Assembly (NCBI GenBank): GCA_001465935.1 | Contig: LNKV01000027.1 | Span: 558,001-622,000, forward strand | DNA length: 64,000 bases | Direction of reading: 5' to 3' | DNA from: Clarireedia homoeocarpa | Lineage: Eukaryota; Ascomycota; Leotiomycetes; Helotiales; Rutstroemiaceae | Part shown: in pieces, positions 1 to 10,721 of the stretch | Position numbering within the stretch: position 1 is the first letter of the stretch | How the letters are laid out: each line of letters begins with the position of its first letter | Program-made: the position numbers and the translations under genes | The notes under the pieces: generated by a model | Seen by the model: only the letters and a program-made list of their open reading frames with translations | What the model was told of the DNA's origin: nothing | The model's database searches: none

Positions 1-204
1 GGCGAGATCGGCGATATCCCAGATGGCTTCCACCGTCGTTATTTTGGAGATGTCTTTTTAGTTAAAATGGCCCCGCATGAGTATGGAGAAAATGGTTGGG
101 CTGCCTATGAAGATATAGTTCCTGATTTTCTAAATTGTCTAAATGAGAGGCCATTGACGGTTAGTTGGGAAGTCAAGGACAACCCAAACAGGCAGCAGCA
201 ATAA
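1..204 (+). CDS. 3' end of an unidentified protein gene (partial, cut by window edge)
   Basis: The frame starting at base 1 stays open for 67 codons and ends with TAA at 202-204. The translated tail includes IPDGFHRRYFGDVFLVKM and APHEYGENGWAAYEDIVPDF, and ends in a polar stretch with NPNRQQQ. The composition is that of a normal globular protein (aromatic, charged and hydrophobic residues mixed), unlike the frames of the non-coding DNA around it. The start lies outside the window, so neither length nor domain can be given. I do not recognise the family. An intron inside this short piece is not needed to keep the frame open. Confidence 0.55.
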   Translation, partial: GEIGDIPDGFHRRYFGDVFLVKMAPHEYGENGWAAYEDIVPDFLNCLNERPLTVSWEVKDNPNRQQQ

Positions 205-928
205 ATATATTGGAGCTATAGGACTGAGCCGTCTGATTTTTTCTACCTTTCCCAAACCAATCAATGCAAGCTCGACGTTGGTGCTGCAGTAGAGGAGAAC
301 TATTTTGCCATGAAAAGAAGCTCTCCGCAAATCGGGGAGCGGGGACGGCGACGGCGACGGTGCGGTCGTAACTTCAGGTAGCCGGTGTCAGAGGTGCTCA
401 ACAGCACAAGACTGATTTAAAAATTCAGGGAATTTCCGGTACTTTCATACAGTTAGAGTCGCTCGAGCTCAAAGCATCTGTACTTTGTCTCGTTACGGAG
501 TGTGTCTCTCGACACAGGGACGGATATTAGGTGAAAGCATGTTATCAATAGATGATTACGCAGTACCGTATCTCAGTAAACAAATATGCTGTGGCATATA
601 TCAATATCAACATCAATAACGCGAGGTGGGGGAGATCTAACCAACATACACTTCAAATTCAATGTACAACAAAAAAGGCATTATTGGAGATATATATGTA
701 TCTTCATTACCGCCACGATATCTATATCTTAGTTTCTCTACAGTTTTCTGTATCCAAGTCGTGACATCGGTATCCAGCTCCAGAAAACGCATGACTCCAA
801 AAACGACATTTGAGGCGCCCAAACGCCCTCTTCCGCACCCAGTAACCGCCCAGCCACCATATGGATATCTTTAAAGCCCTAATTTGCATCCCGACCTGCC
901 TTCATGTACGCCATTATAAATAACCAGT
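205..928. other. intergenic, no gene seen
   Basis: This 0.7 kb lies between the partial gene on the left and the convergent BCS1-like gene. It holds short overlapping frames only. There is a small GCGACG-type repeat near 345-362 (cgg/acgg triplets). It presumably carries the two 3' ends. No other element was seen. Confidence 0.5.
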
Positions 929-3118
929 TCAAACACAGACATCCTTTGCTGCTGCTGCTGCAGCCTCGGTTTGAGAGGCCGACTCGGCATACTCAGTCTT
1001 ACCCACACTACCCTTCTCGGCCTTGGCCATTTCGATGCCCTTCAACTTTTCCCCAATGACATCCACTCTCTTCTCCTGTGATTGTATCTCCTCCATAACC
1101 TTGACTCTCAATTTCCCTACCTCCTTCGTAGCCTCCCTGCTCTTAGAGTTTGCATCGTCATCCTTTTCATCCTCTTCCTCTTCCTTCTCCTCGTCCTCCT
1201 CTTCTTCCTTCTTCTTCTCCTCCTTCTCCTTCCTCAACTTCTCAATCTTCTTCTCCAACCTTTCTCTTTCCTTTTCCCTCCTCTTTTCCTCCTCCTTCTC
1301 CTTCAACTTCGCTCTCTCCTTCTCTTGCTGTCTTTCCTTGGCCCAAGTTTCCGCTCCCTCAACAGCTGCTTCTGCGCTTCTCTTATGCTTCAACAAGTAA
1401 CCCTGGATTTCAGCTGGGCTGAACTTGTTCTCAGGAACCCTCTTGCTGAATTCCACAGCCAGCTTCGCAACTCTTTCTTCCTCTTCAATCCTGTTCTGTT
1501 CCTCCTCTGCGGCGATAATTCGCTGCAAGTTCTCCTTGGCCCTTCTGTCGCGGCTAGTTGTTCTTGGATGCTTGTGGTGGAACCCTCTTCTACTCTTAGT
1601 AGAATCCACACTTCCGGTGTTACTTGCTGGGCTGCGTCCTCGAGAGGAACTGCTGCTCTCGCTTGCCGAATCCCGAGCATCAGGGTAATCACCTTCGAGC
1701 GTCGCGTAAATGCTCTTGAAGATCATCTCAATGTTCTCTCGACTGGCCAAATTGAAGTGAATGCTCATGTCCACTCTTCCAGGACGAATGAGTGCCTCAT
1801 CCAATTTCTCTATGTGATTGGTAGTCATGATAAGAATTCGGCCTTCTTGAGATGCAACGCCATCAATAACATTAAGCAATGCACTTAGACTGATCTTGCC
1901 TTCCTTTCCAGCGTTGCTTTTGTTTGCAAGCTTTTGTAAAGTCTTGGTTGCTACAGACAGTGGTGAGCTTGGAGCCTCATCATCATCAAAATCACCGCCA
2001 AAGGCGTCGTCGTCATCACGAGTGTGAGTGAGACCAGCGGTATCTATATCTTCGAGTAAGACAACACATTGCTTTGGCAACTCGGCAAACATTGAGGTAA
2101 GGGAATCCTCGGTCGTAGATGCAGAGTTCAAAGATACAATATATATCTTCAGCTTGAAGTAACCAGCAATGGCAAAACTGAGCGAGCTCTTTCCAGTACC
2201 AGGTGGGCCATAAAGAAGATAACCACGACGGTATGGAATTCCGCGGTTTGAGTACCAGCGGCGAGTGTTTGGGTGAAGGTAGTCCTTGATATCGTCAAGT
2301 AGTTTTTGCTTAACCTCTTCATCCAAGATCACAGTAGAGAAAGGGCGTGAGACTCGAGACACGCAGCGGGTCCAGCCGTCCCCGAAGCCGGTCTTGCCAC
2401 CACGATAAATGATAGTCTTATTCTCATCGCTCTTCACAAAGTCAACGCGGCACTCTTCCAAGAGCTCCTTGAGAATCTGGGGATTTCTGCCAAAGCTAGA
2501 AATGGTGATCTCCTCTCTCTCGCTTACAGCACTAGATGCGGTTTGAGAGATGTTCTGTGAGCGGCGGAATTGAAGCAATCTCCTCTTGTACCAGAAGTAA
2601 TGAGTACCAAAACTTGGAGTAAAGAGGACTTTCTTGTCCTTCTTCTCACTATCTTTCTTAACGACTGGGTTTCCATTCTCGTCAAAATCAATCTCTTCTT
2701 CATCCTTTTCCTCATCGTTTTCCTCATCATATCTCCACAAGTTCCACATTCGACTATTCAAGTTGGTGTTGGCGACAAATCGACGAGAGCGTTGCGCAAA
2801 GGATTGCTTGGATATCCAAGCCATCAACATATTGTACATCTCATCATCAACGCGAATGTCAGCAGATGACATGAAGTATTCATCAAGTTCGACCCAGAAC
2901 CAAGTAGAGATGTATTGCCATGCAAACATAAGAATTCCAACGATCAGAAGCGCAGGAATGTAGATGTTGAGATCGACACCCGTGTATCGTAGCAGGGCAG
3001 ATGAAAACAATGAGAAGCCAGGGAAGAACGAGTCGATAATGTGATATTGATGATTGAATCCTTGAGGATTGCCGGAACCCATTGGGTCAATGGGCTCGGT
3101 GTTGTTCATGGTTGCCAT
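929..3118 (-). CDS. BCS1-type mitochondrial AAA ATPase with long charged C-terminal tail
   Basis: The 729-aa product starts at the ATG whose first base is 3118. The open frame runs further up to 3364, but that extension is low-complexity and reads through a TATA stretch, so it is more likely 5' UTR and promoter. An N-terminal hydrophobic segment (about residues 53-68) precedes a BCS1_N-like region. The AAA module has Walker A GPPGTGKSS at 304-312, Walker B VVLLEDID at 352-359 and the arginine-finger motif RPGRVD at 445-450. BCS1 translocates the Rieske protein across the inner mitochondrial membrane for complex III assembly. Fungi carry several BCS1 paralogues, and this one has an acidic insert in the N-terminal region (about 131-150), an Asp-rich insert after Walker B and a long Lys/Glu coiled-coil tail (about 560-729). 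It is therefore probably a paralogue rather than the housekeeping BCS1. No intron is needed. Confidence 0.88.
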   Translation of the reverse strand: MATMNNTEPIDPMGSGNPQGFNHQYHIIDSFFPGFSLFSSALLRYTGVDLNIYIPALLIVGILMFAWQYISTWFWVELDEYFMSSADIRVDDEMYNMLMAWISKQSFAQRSRRFVANTNLNSRMWNLWRYDEENDEEKDEEEIDFDENGNPVVKKDSEKKDKKVLFTPSFGTHYFWYKRRLLQFRRSQNISQTASSAVSEREEITISSFGRNPQILKELLEECRVDFVKSDENKTIIYRGGKTGFGDGWTRCVSRVSRPFSTVILDEEVKQKLLDDIKDYLHPNTRRWYSNRGIPYRRGYLLYGPPGTGKSSLSFAIAGYFKLKIYIVSLNSASTTEDSLTSMFAELPKQCVVLLEDIDTAGLTHTRDDDDAFGGDFDDDEAPSSPLSVATKTLQKLANKSNAGKEGKISLSALLNVIDGVASQEGRILIMTTNHIEKLDEALIRPGRVDMSIHFNLASRENIEMIFKSIYATLEGDYPDARDSASESSSSSRGRSPASNTGSVDSTKSRRGFHHKHPRTTSRDRRAKENLQRIIAAEEEQNRIEEEERVAKLAVEFSKRVPENKFSPAEIQGYLLKHKRSAEAAVEGAETWAKERQQEKERAKLKEKEEEKRREKERERLEKKIEKLRKEKEEKKKEEEEDEEKEEEEDEKDDDANSKSREATKEVGKLRVKVMEEIQSQEKRVDVIGEKLKGIEMAKAEKGSVGKTEYAESASQTEAAAAAAKDVCV

Positions 3119-3227
3119 CACCACTGAAGGTCCGTCAAATGGAATGAAGGTAGTGATGAGATGAAGTGGTTGTGGATATATGCGAGTAGAAGTGATTGTC
3201 GAACAGATTCTTCTAGCACAATGGAGG

Positions 3228-3241
3228 TATATATATATATA
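3228..3241 (-). promoter_or_regulatory. TATA-like (TA)n tract upstream of the BCS1-like gene
   Basis: An alternating TATATATATATA run lies about 110 bp upstream of the chosen ATG at 3118, a usual distance for a fungal core promoter. It falls inside the longer open frame, where it would encode YIYIY. This supports the downstream start. The role is inferred from position only. Confidence 0.4.
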
Positions 3242-6200
3242 GGAAGTGATCAATCGATAAGCGAGTAGTGAAGGAGCACAGAAATGCGGGGGGATCCACC
3301 TTTTAGGTAGCAATTTTTGTCTTTCGGGTGGAGGCAGGGAAGAGGAGATAAGGCGTAGAGTCACGGAGAGGCACTACCAGCGGCGGAACCATCAACTTTA
3401 TGACTCTAGCGGGGTTGGCTCGTAAAACATTCCTGTTGTCATACTCGGTAACCCTTGAAGTTGGTGTACGATGGGCCATCCACATCAAGGCCGCCTGCCC
3501 GGTTAAAGTGTGGCTCAGGCTTCCTCTTGGGGCTGAGCATTTTACTGACGTTTGCGCTTATGGCCACACCAATCGGTCACACCGATATTTGAGTGTTTGA
3601 GGCTGCTTAGGCTTGATGAATGATGTTAGTGGCTTGAATAAGATGCGTGATGGAGACGTGGAGAAATGACGCAAATGCTGGTCTTCGTTGCTGAAGTTAT
3701 TAGTTGCGCAGTTTACAGTAATCTAGAACTTCAACATTATACCGTATGACAGTGTCGTGATAAGCACGGGTACAATCAATTAAGCTTAATTGATCCACAA
3801 AATACATAGAACTTCGCCGCAATACCAGTCAGTAGCTGAGACAACAATTGACATCAGAATCAGTCGTATCATGAGCTCCATTGCAATTCGTCTCCACGGT
3901 AAAGCTCAACTGGGTCCGGCAAGCGGATTGGCGCCCCACAAGAGCCATACCATCTGGCCGGAATTCAGCTGTGGTGGTATCTTGGGTCGGGCAGACTATA
4001 GACGCTGAACATCCGAGAAGTTGTCGCCTTGATGGCCGGCGAAGCGCGCCGACACACCCTTCGAGATTTTTACTTGAGGCAGAGAGTCCACAGAAGCCTA
4101 TGCCGTGGCCTATCGACCGCCTATTGACCAGAGATAACCGTATGGTGAGCGCTTCTGACGGAGATGAAGTCACCGTGAAGAGGATTGTGTGCTTTGTCTA
4201 GTTGGTGGATTAGTCGACGATTTGGGGCGCGAAGAAGACTAAGCCGACCTGTGGATAATGACTAATCCCAAACAAGCTAAAGCTCGGACCCGTCGTGGCT
4301 GATGCTCCCCGGGTTTGTAATACTATCGACACTCCAACAAACAACGGCCCCCCTTACCAACTTTCCAAAATTTCATCTAGAAGTCTAGAGCTCTCTTCAA
4401 TACAAATATCCAGGTCTGCTCAACGGCGAGGACCCAAATACTGCACAGAACCGCGCGCATGTTTAAACTTCTTACTAAGGTCCAACAACCGCGAGCCCCA
4501 GACATTCTATTCTCCGTCTATAATACCTTCGGCTCCACTCACATTGCAATGCCTCATTCGCGTAAAATTCATTCGTTACTCGAACAGAATTGCCATAACA
4601 TCATACCTTTCACACTCTAGAAGTCCAATAAAATGTCTCATATGTATCCTTCTGTCATCAATACCTCATCATTCTCCATGAATGTGAAGATTTTATTGCC
4701 ATTCTTTCCTACCTACTTCTCCAAGCCTTTCTTTCGTCTGTTTCGTGACCGCCATACGTCAAGTACAGCCCCGAAGCCGAAATTCATAATAAAGTCCAAC
4801 CGAAAGCTCACTCCAAGACATGCGAGACGTGGAGCCGTGGATATGACAAAGCGACGGGCTTCTCACCTTGAAGTCATTTCTGAGGAGTGAACGTTCAAGA
4901 TTCTGTTCACTAAGGCCCAATATATCTATCGTCTTGGACCCTATGCCCAACGGTCCAGTCTATCTCCAGTTGTGAACAAGACTTTTGCCGTTCGCTGTGC
5001 TGTGTATGTGAGATGGCCGTTCTCCAAGAGATCTATTCAGGCAAATCTTCACACGAGATAATCCCGCACATCGATTGATGTGGCGGCCGAGGACTCTATC
5101 TTCCTTGAATTATTTCTGGCTTTGAGATTAGCTTCCTGCTCTCCATGAGCGTTACACTAATATTTTTTCTCCTTCCATCATGGTGTCGTATCGCGGGTAT
5201 GCGCAAACGCAATCCCGAAGGCTACAATTGCTTGCCGGACTATCGTTCAGTCAAGACGGATTTGTTCTTATTTTCCCGAATTCCGAAGGTATCTAACCTT
5301 AGTAGCCTATTCCTTAACGATATTGTTCATCGTTCTTCATCGATCTTCTTCCATGGTCCTTTTCTTTTTTAACCAATTATATTCTGTAAATTCCAAGTTA
5401 CTTCAACTAGCTCCCATCAGTATCGCAGCCCAACCTTATCATCAAGCAGAACATCCTTCTGCCCAACTTCTAGCAGTTTTTCTACTCAATGAGCATTCAT
5501 GTATTTACTTTCCTCCTTGTGCCGGATCTCAAGTTCTGCCCTTATCTTCAATATCTCCTTTAGCCTCCCCCCTCTGGTCATTCCTCACCAACCCCGATCC
5601 ACCATCCACTCACCCACTCACCCACTCACCCATCTCCACCTCCTCACCAACAACAACTCCTCTAGCCCACCCACCTATTATTCCCTCCCACCACCTCCCA
5701 TTCCACCCAGCCTTCTCCACCCACCCCCGCAACTCCATCAATAAATCCCCACTAGACCCTCTTGCCTCCTCCCCCCTCACATACTTCGACAAATACCTGC
5801 TAGTATCTATCTACATTACACAGCACCGCCATCCCGTTCCTCCTCACACCACTCATATCCATCCACCCATCGACTCAATTTCCCAGATACAAGGAAAGAA
5901 GTATTTATTGTATTGTATTCCTCTTCTCCACTATTCCTATACATGCATGAAACTAATTTCCTCCGCGCTGTTGAAGAGGAGAGGAGAAGCCATGTCTGAG
6001 TAGAGTAGAGGAGGAAAATATGTCAGCTGCAGGTAAGGAGTTGGTTGGCTTCAGTGCGAATAAATTGATTATTTTGTGCTTGGCAATTGGCGTTGAGTTG
6101 TGTTGTAGGCAGTGAGTGTAATGGGAGAAAGATCTTTAGAATGCTATGCACGCACGGGATGTGGCTGAGTTGTACATCTATGGGTGATTTATTGTATTAT

Positions 6201-6341
6201 ACAAAAAGTAATGCATGTACGGCCTTGATTTTGGGATTTTTCATGCGCCCATGCATACCTTTAACCTCTCTATTCATGATCATACAAACATACATCCCCA
6301 CCCACATAACCTCATCATGAAACGAGCAAGCATCTCCCCAC
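3242..6341. other. 3.1 kb gene-poor region with pyrimidine-rich and CCACTCA repeats
   Basis: No frame here resembles a known protein. The longest (5323-6003, +) is Ser/Pro/Thr/His-rich because the DNA is pyrimidine-rich. A short tandem repeat of CCACTCAC units lies near 5600-5632. The interval between the BCS1-like 5' end and the MRH4 3' end is long for this otherwise compact window. It may hold a non-coding transcript or a long promoter, but nothing shows this directly. Confidence 0.45.
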
Positions 6342-8222
6342 TTAAATCAACGCCTTCCCCTCGAACATCCCCTCCCTAACCTCCTTCACCACATCCCTCC
6401 TATCTCCCTTTCCCACCAACACCACTCCCCGTCCTCTCCTCCCCATCCTGCCTGTCCTCCCCAACCGATGAATAAAATCGATCGTGCTATGCGGCACGTC
6501 ATACAAAATCACATGTCTCACCGCCACCGTATCAATACCTCTACTCCCCAAATCCGTCGTGACCAGAACCTTCGTATTCGGTAACCGCCTCTTCGCCGGC
6601 GGCGCCGTCTTCCCAAACGGTACATAGTTCGGTTGATTATCCGCCAATGAGCCCGGATGCGAGGTTTCTGACTTCGGCATGCTGAGACGCGATGGCGAAG
6701 TGAAGGAGGCGAGCATTTCGCTCTGGCGCTGCTCGGGCGTGTCGCGGCTGAGAGCGATGGCGTCGATACCTTTGGAGACGAGGTATTCCGCGACTTCTCG
6801 TGTCTTTTCACGCTCGTTGACGAAGACAAGGATGCGCTTGATGTCCATTTCGCCCTTGACGGGGCCGTCGTGGTCGGCGGCTGCTTTTCCGATCGACCAG
6901 ATGGTATCGGCGCAGGCGAGGTTCTTGTTGTTGCGGTAGGGGTCGCGTTCGACGTCTACGACGCCGAGTTGCACGCGACGAGGAATGGCGTGGAGGTTGG
7001 GAGTTACGAGGCGGTTGATGGCAGGGAAGCGTTTGCGGAGGTAGGAGTCGAGGGACCGGGGAATAGTGGCGGAACAGAGGATTAATTGTTGCATAGAGGG
7101 GGTGGAACGGTCGATGATGGCGGAGGTTAGAGGAGCGAAACCGCGGTCGAGGAGTGAGTCGGCTTCGTCGATTATGAGGTGGGTAACGCGGGAGAGTATG
7201 TTAGGATCAGACTCGGCGATTGAGGAAAGCAGATGAGGAGTGGATACTAGGATGTCGATGCCGGATGGACTGAAGAGACGATTCCGTATCACCTTTCCTG
7301 AATAGCTGGCAGATATCATCGCTCCTTTGAACTTAACAACATGTGAGAATGCTTTGATCAAAGTTCCCACCTGGGTTACCAATTCGGAAGTAGGTACCAG
7401 TATGATGGCTCTAGGTCTTCCAGTCGTTGGGTGGGGCATATTCGATAATGGGGGCGATGGTAATGTCAGGTCATTCTGTCGCAATTTCTCTTCCTGCAAG
7501 TTCTTCTCATACGCCGCCACCTCTGCATCCTTGGCTTCCGCAACTTTGATCGCATTGATCGTTGGTATCAAATACGACAATGTCTTCCCCGAACCAGTTT
7601 CCGCAGCAATCAAGAATTGCTCACTTTCCATCTTCTTTCCATTTTTCTGATCTCCAAGAAGCGCCGGTATGGCAATTTTCTGCACTGGCGTGGGAACATG
7701 ACTATCCATACCCGGTAAAGCTTGTTTGTAAATCGCCTCCTTCACACTCTGCAATAACGGAAATTGCTCAAAGCTCTCTATCTCATTCATCTTCTCTTTT
7801 ATGCTCGTTCGCCTCGCATATGATATTGGCGCCAAAGCTTGCTGCATTTTCAATGCTCTGAAACCTCTACTTTTCCCATCCTCTTTATCCTTCCAATCGC
7901 CCCTCGAAGTGCGCCGTTCTTGCGCCGCAGACGGTCGTTCAGGAACTCCTCGTATATCAGCCTTTCGCATGTTCATTCCTCCAAATGGCCCATCCTGTTT
8001 CCTTCGCGTAGGCCTCTCTGGTGATCTGCTAACCTTTCCTGCGCCCGCGAGACTCATGCGGTTTGGTCTGCTGGGGGTTTTGGTTTTGAGCGATAAAGCT
8101 CGAGAACTGGGCCATGTCTGAATAAATGGTTTTTGTGCTGCTCTGAATGAGCAGAGCAGACATGTATTCGGCTTCGTTCGAAGCATATTTGTCACAATGC
8201 CGGAAATAGTCGCATGGATCAA
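6342..8222 (-). CDS. mrh4: DEAD-box RNA helicase MRH4, mitochondrial
   Basis: This is an intronless 626-aa protein. The N-terminus is basic and Ser/Arg-rich with almost no acidic residues for the first 60 positions, as expected of a mitochondrial presequence. A second possible start lies 12 codons in (8186). Helicase motifs in order: Q-like motif with VPTPVQ near 176-181, Walker A AAETGSGKT at 206-214, PTSELV near 277-282, DEAD at 352-355, SAT at 384-386 and HRLGRTGR near the C-terminus. MRH4 family helicases act in mitochondrial large-subunit (bL27m/16S-like rRNA) assembly in yeast. The long divergent linker between Walker A and the PTSEL motif, and the overall length, fit fungal MRH4 rather than general DEAD-box enzymes. 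The region between SAT and the HRLGRTGR motif contains a Pro/Ser insert. Confidence 0.9.
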   Translation of the reverse strand: MIHATISGIVTNMLRTKPNTCLLCSFRAAQKPFIQTWPSSRALSLKTKTPSRPNRMSLAGAGKVSRSPERPTRRKQDGPFGGMNMRKADIRGVPERPSAAQERRTSRGDWKDKEDGKSRGFRALKMQQALAPISYARRTSIKEKMNEIESFEQFPLLQSVKEAIYKQALPGMDSHVPTPVQKIAIPALLGDQKNGKKMESEQFLIAAETGSGKTLSYLIPTINAIKVAEAKDAEVAAYEKNLQEEKLRQNDLTLPSPPLSNMPHPTTGRPRAIILVPTSELVTQVGTLIKAFSHVVKFKGAMISASYSGKVIRNRLFSPSGIDILVSTPHLLSSIAESDPNILSRVTHLIIDEADSLLDRGFAPLTSAIIDRSTPSMQQLILCSATIPRSLDSYLRKRFPAINRLVTPNLHAIPRRVQLGVVDVERDPYRNNKNLACADTIWSIGKAAADHDGPVKGEMDIKRILVFVNEREKTREVAEYLVSKGIDAIALSRDTPEQRQSEMLASFTSPSRLSMPKSETSHPGSLADNQPNYVPFGKTAPPAKRRLPNTKVLVTTDLGSRGIDTVAVRHVILYDVPHSTIDFIHRLGRTGRMGRRGRGVVLVGKGDRRDVVKEVREGMFEGKALI

Positions 8223-8647
8223 GGTGTCTACAAACTTCCCCTCTGCTACGCAAGGTTGTGTTATTGAAATAAATTATTTCTATGTCGGGAAAACATTATT
8301 CCGTGACACCATCTGCCAAGAAGCGGAGGAGCGCCGCTAGGATCATAATACCCTTCCTACCTCTCCAAGTATGATTTTCCTTCAATGGAGGTACCTTTAA
8401 GCGACATATAAAGACATCACTACTTGAAACAATGTATTTTTAAACGCAATTTTTCATTTTCATGTTTCAATAAGCTATTACTACAACTGTTGCGACTTGT
8501 GCTCATGAAAACAGTATGTACATTTAAAGGAGGGTATACGGCATCAACGCTCATCGGTATCGTTCCTAATTCCCAAGATATTACAACCCAACGCCCTATC
8601 TCAACTCAGTCATAATCCCTTACCTCTTTCCCTCAATCTCTCTCCTA
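8223..8647. other. intergenic between mrh4 and the DHA1 transporter
   Basis: About 425 bp contain the mrh4 promoter and the 3' end of the tandem transporter gene. It is AT-rich with short frames only. No repeat or RNA gene was seen. Confidence 0.5.
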
Positions 8648-10721
8648 TTAGTCAACACGCACAGGATATCTCTCCCTCAACTTCGCACCATACTTGAAGA
8701 TAAAGAACGGTGCCGGAATCAAAGCCAATCCAATAAACCCTAGCACTGAATTTCCCCACCCAAGACCCAAATTCGAGTACAACGACGGTCCCGCAAGCGG
8801 CATAAACGCTGCGAACAGACACCGGATTGCCGTCAGCCCGGCCATAGCGGACGCTGCGTACTGTTTCCCGGTATCAATATAATAGGTTTGAATCCCTGCA
8901 AACACGCCCATAGTGCCGAAGCCGAAGGGCACAAGACCAAGCATTGGCACAATCCAATGAACGCGGTAGTATGTAGACCAGCCGTACCAGAAGAAAGAGC
9001 CGGGGATAAAGAACGCGAAGAAGAGACCGTTGCGTAAGCGGAACTCGGGTTGATAAACGCCACCGTTTTTGTTGGTAAGGGATATGATGGTCGGGTCGGA
9101 GGTTTTGGCAACGGTGAACATGCCGAGGAAGAAACCGATACCGAGACCGAGGTAGGCGAGCGAGGCGATCTCGATCGAGAAGCCGTAGCTGGATTCGAAG
9201 ACTTCGGCGATGGAGGTCAGAAGGAGGTAGACGAGACCAAAGATGAAGGACATCCAGAGGGCGAGCATGGGTAGGATGGGCGAGGAAAACATCATGCGGA
9301 AGGGTCGTGCGATACCGGTGAGGATCACTGCTTTGAATTTGAGAGCCGATGCAGGCTTATTGGCATCGTATGCGGAGATGAGACCTGGATTACCCGTTGC
9401 TTTGCGTAGGGCAATAGTCTTCTTGCGGATAATAACGTGAGCAGATGTTTCTTTCCCGACGATCACGTAAAATATAGAGAGAACTCCGCATGCAGCCAAG
9501 AGTACCCAGTATGTCCAGCGCCAACCCGCGCGTTGAGCAATGAATCCTCCTATGACAGGACCAAGTACGGGTCCGAACAGAGGTCCCATCACGAACATGG
9601 CTTGAGCTTTACCCCGCTCCTGAATTGGGAAGAGATCTGCGACAACACCACCACCTACTGCAAGACAGGCTGAACCACCAAGTCCCGCGAAGAAGCGGAA
9701 GAGAATCATTAAGTGGATGTTAGGAGCAAGCGCGCATCCAGCTTGCCTGTTGTGGTATGTCAGCTTTAGTTGCATCATATGATTTTATGCGCAGGAGCTT
9801 CGAATTGGGGAAACTTACCAAGCAGTTAAGAAGAAGTTGCAATACATCAGAATTGGTTGTCGTCCATAGATTTCACTCAACGGCGACAAAACAAGTGGGC
9901 CAACAGCGAATCCAAGAATGAAAATACTGACCACAAATGTGCTCAAAATAGAAGATGTATTTTCAAAGTCGGCATTCATCAATGTGATGCCAGGAGCAAC
10001 GATAGATGAAGACAAGGGACTGCATTATGATTAGTCAACTGTACGACGAACATCCGTGAGAGTCGACAAACCTTAGGAATGTAATGAGACTGACACATGC
10101 TAACATCAACCACTTCTTCTTGTTTGGGAAATTTCTGCACAACAAGGTCAGTAAGATGGGCGTTTAGTCACTCATTGAATGACCGTACCTTGGATGTAAC
10201 GGGTCGTCCTGTCCTTCCCATCCCACCAGATTCTTCGATGAAGCTGACTCTGGGAACACTTCCTTGGGTGGTCCTCCTGGTACACCAGGTGGGCCTGGTG
10301 GCCCTCCAGGTACTTTAACTGTTGGGCCCTCAGCTGGAGCACCTTGCGGTTCTTCTTGCCGAGGCCGACTTTGTGATCTGTTGTTCTTCTGGCTGGACAT
10401 CTTCCTCAGCAACCCAAACGCGCCCCTGCCTTTCGTAGAGCTCGTTCTCCTAACATTTAATGGTATTCCTAGTACTGGAGGTACCGTTGTACTCGCAGAG
10501 TACCCTGAGTTGACGGAGTCTAACCCTTTGATGTGATTTCCTGCTTTCTCTTCGATCGAGTCCTCATATATCGAGTGGCTCTTATCGTCATTGTGAGACT
10601 CTCCGGCTGAATAACACGTTGATGATTCTTCATCGTATTTCTCTCCCTGCTCCAACTCATATTGATAGTCATCCCGTCGAAGGGTGTGCTCCTCGGCCGT
10701 CATGTTCTGTTGAGATGACAT
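8648..10721 (-). CDS. MFS transporter, DHA1 drug:H+ antiporter type (four exons)
   Basis: Four exons join in frame: 10721-10189, 10134-10072, 10019-9819 and 9746-8648. All introns are GT..AG (54, 52 and 72 bp) and the product is 631 aa. Residues 1-180 form a hydrophilic cytoplasmic region with Ser/Glu-rich sequence and a collagen-like Gly/Pro run (GGPPGPPGVPGGPP). The membrane domain then begins with LACVSLITFLSPLSSSIVAP. The MFS motif-A signature is SPLSEIYGRQP, and the helix 4-5 region reads LGPVIGGFIAQRAGWRW. This pattern is typical of 12-helix fungal DHA1 carriers (FLR1/TPO1-like) that export drugs, polyamines or small metabolites with proton exchange at the plasma membrane. The substrate cannot be read from sequence. 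The neighbouring enoyl reductase suggests secondary metabolism, but that link is weak. Confidence 0.87.

Noticed and set aside
1023..1888. Plus-strand frames rich in Ser, Leu and Phe
   Set aside because: They are antisense to the Lys/Glu-rich coiled-coil tail of the BCS1-like gene (GAG/AAG codons read backwards).
5323..6003. 226-codon Ser/Pro/Thr/His-rich frame
   Set aside because: It follows pyrimidine-rich low-complexity DNA with CCACTCAC repeats. No domain, and an overlapping frame shows the same bias.
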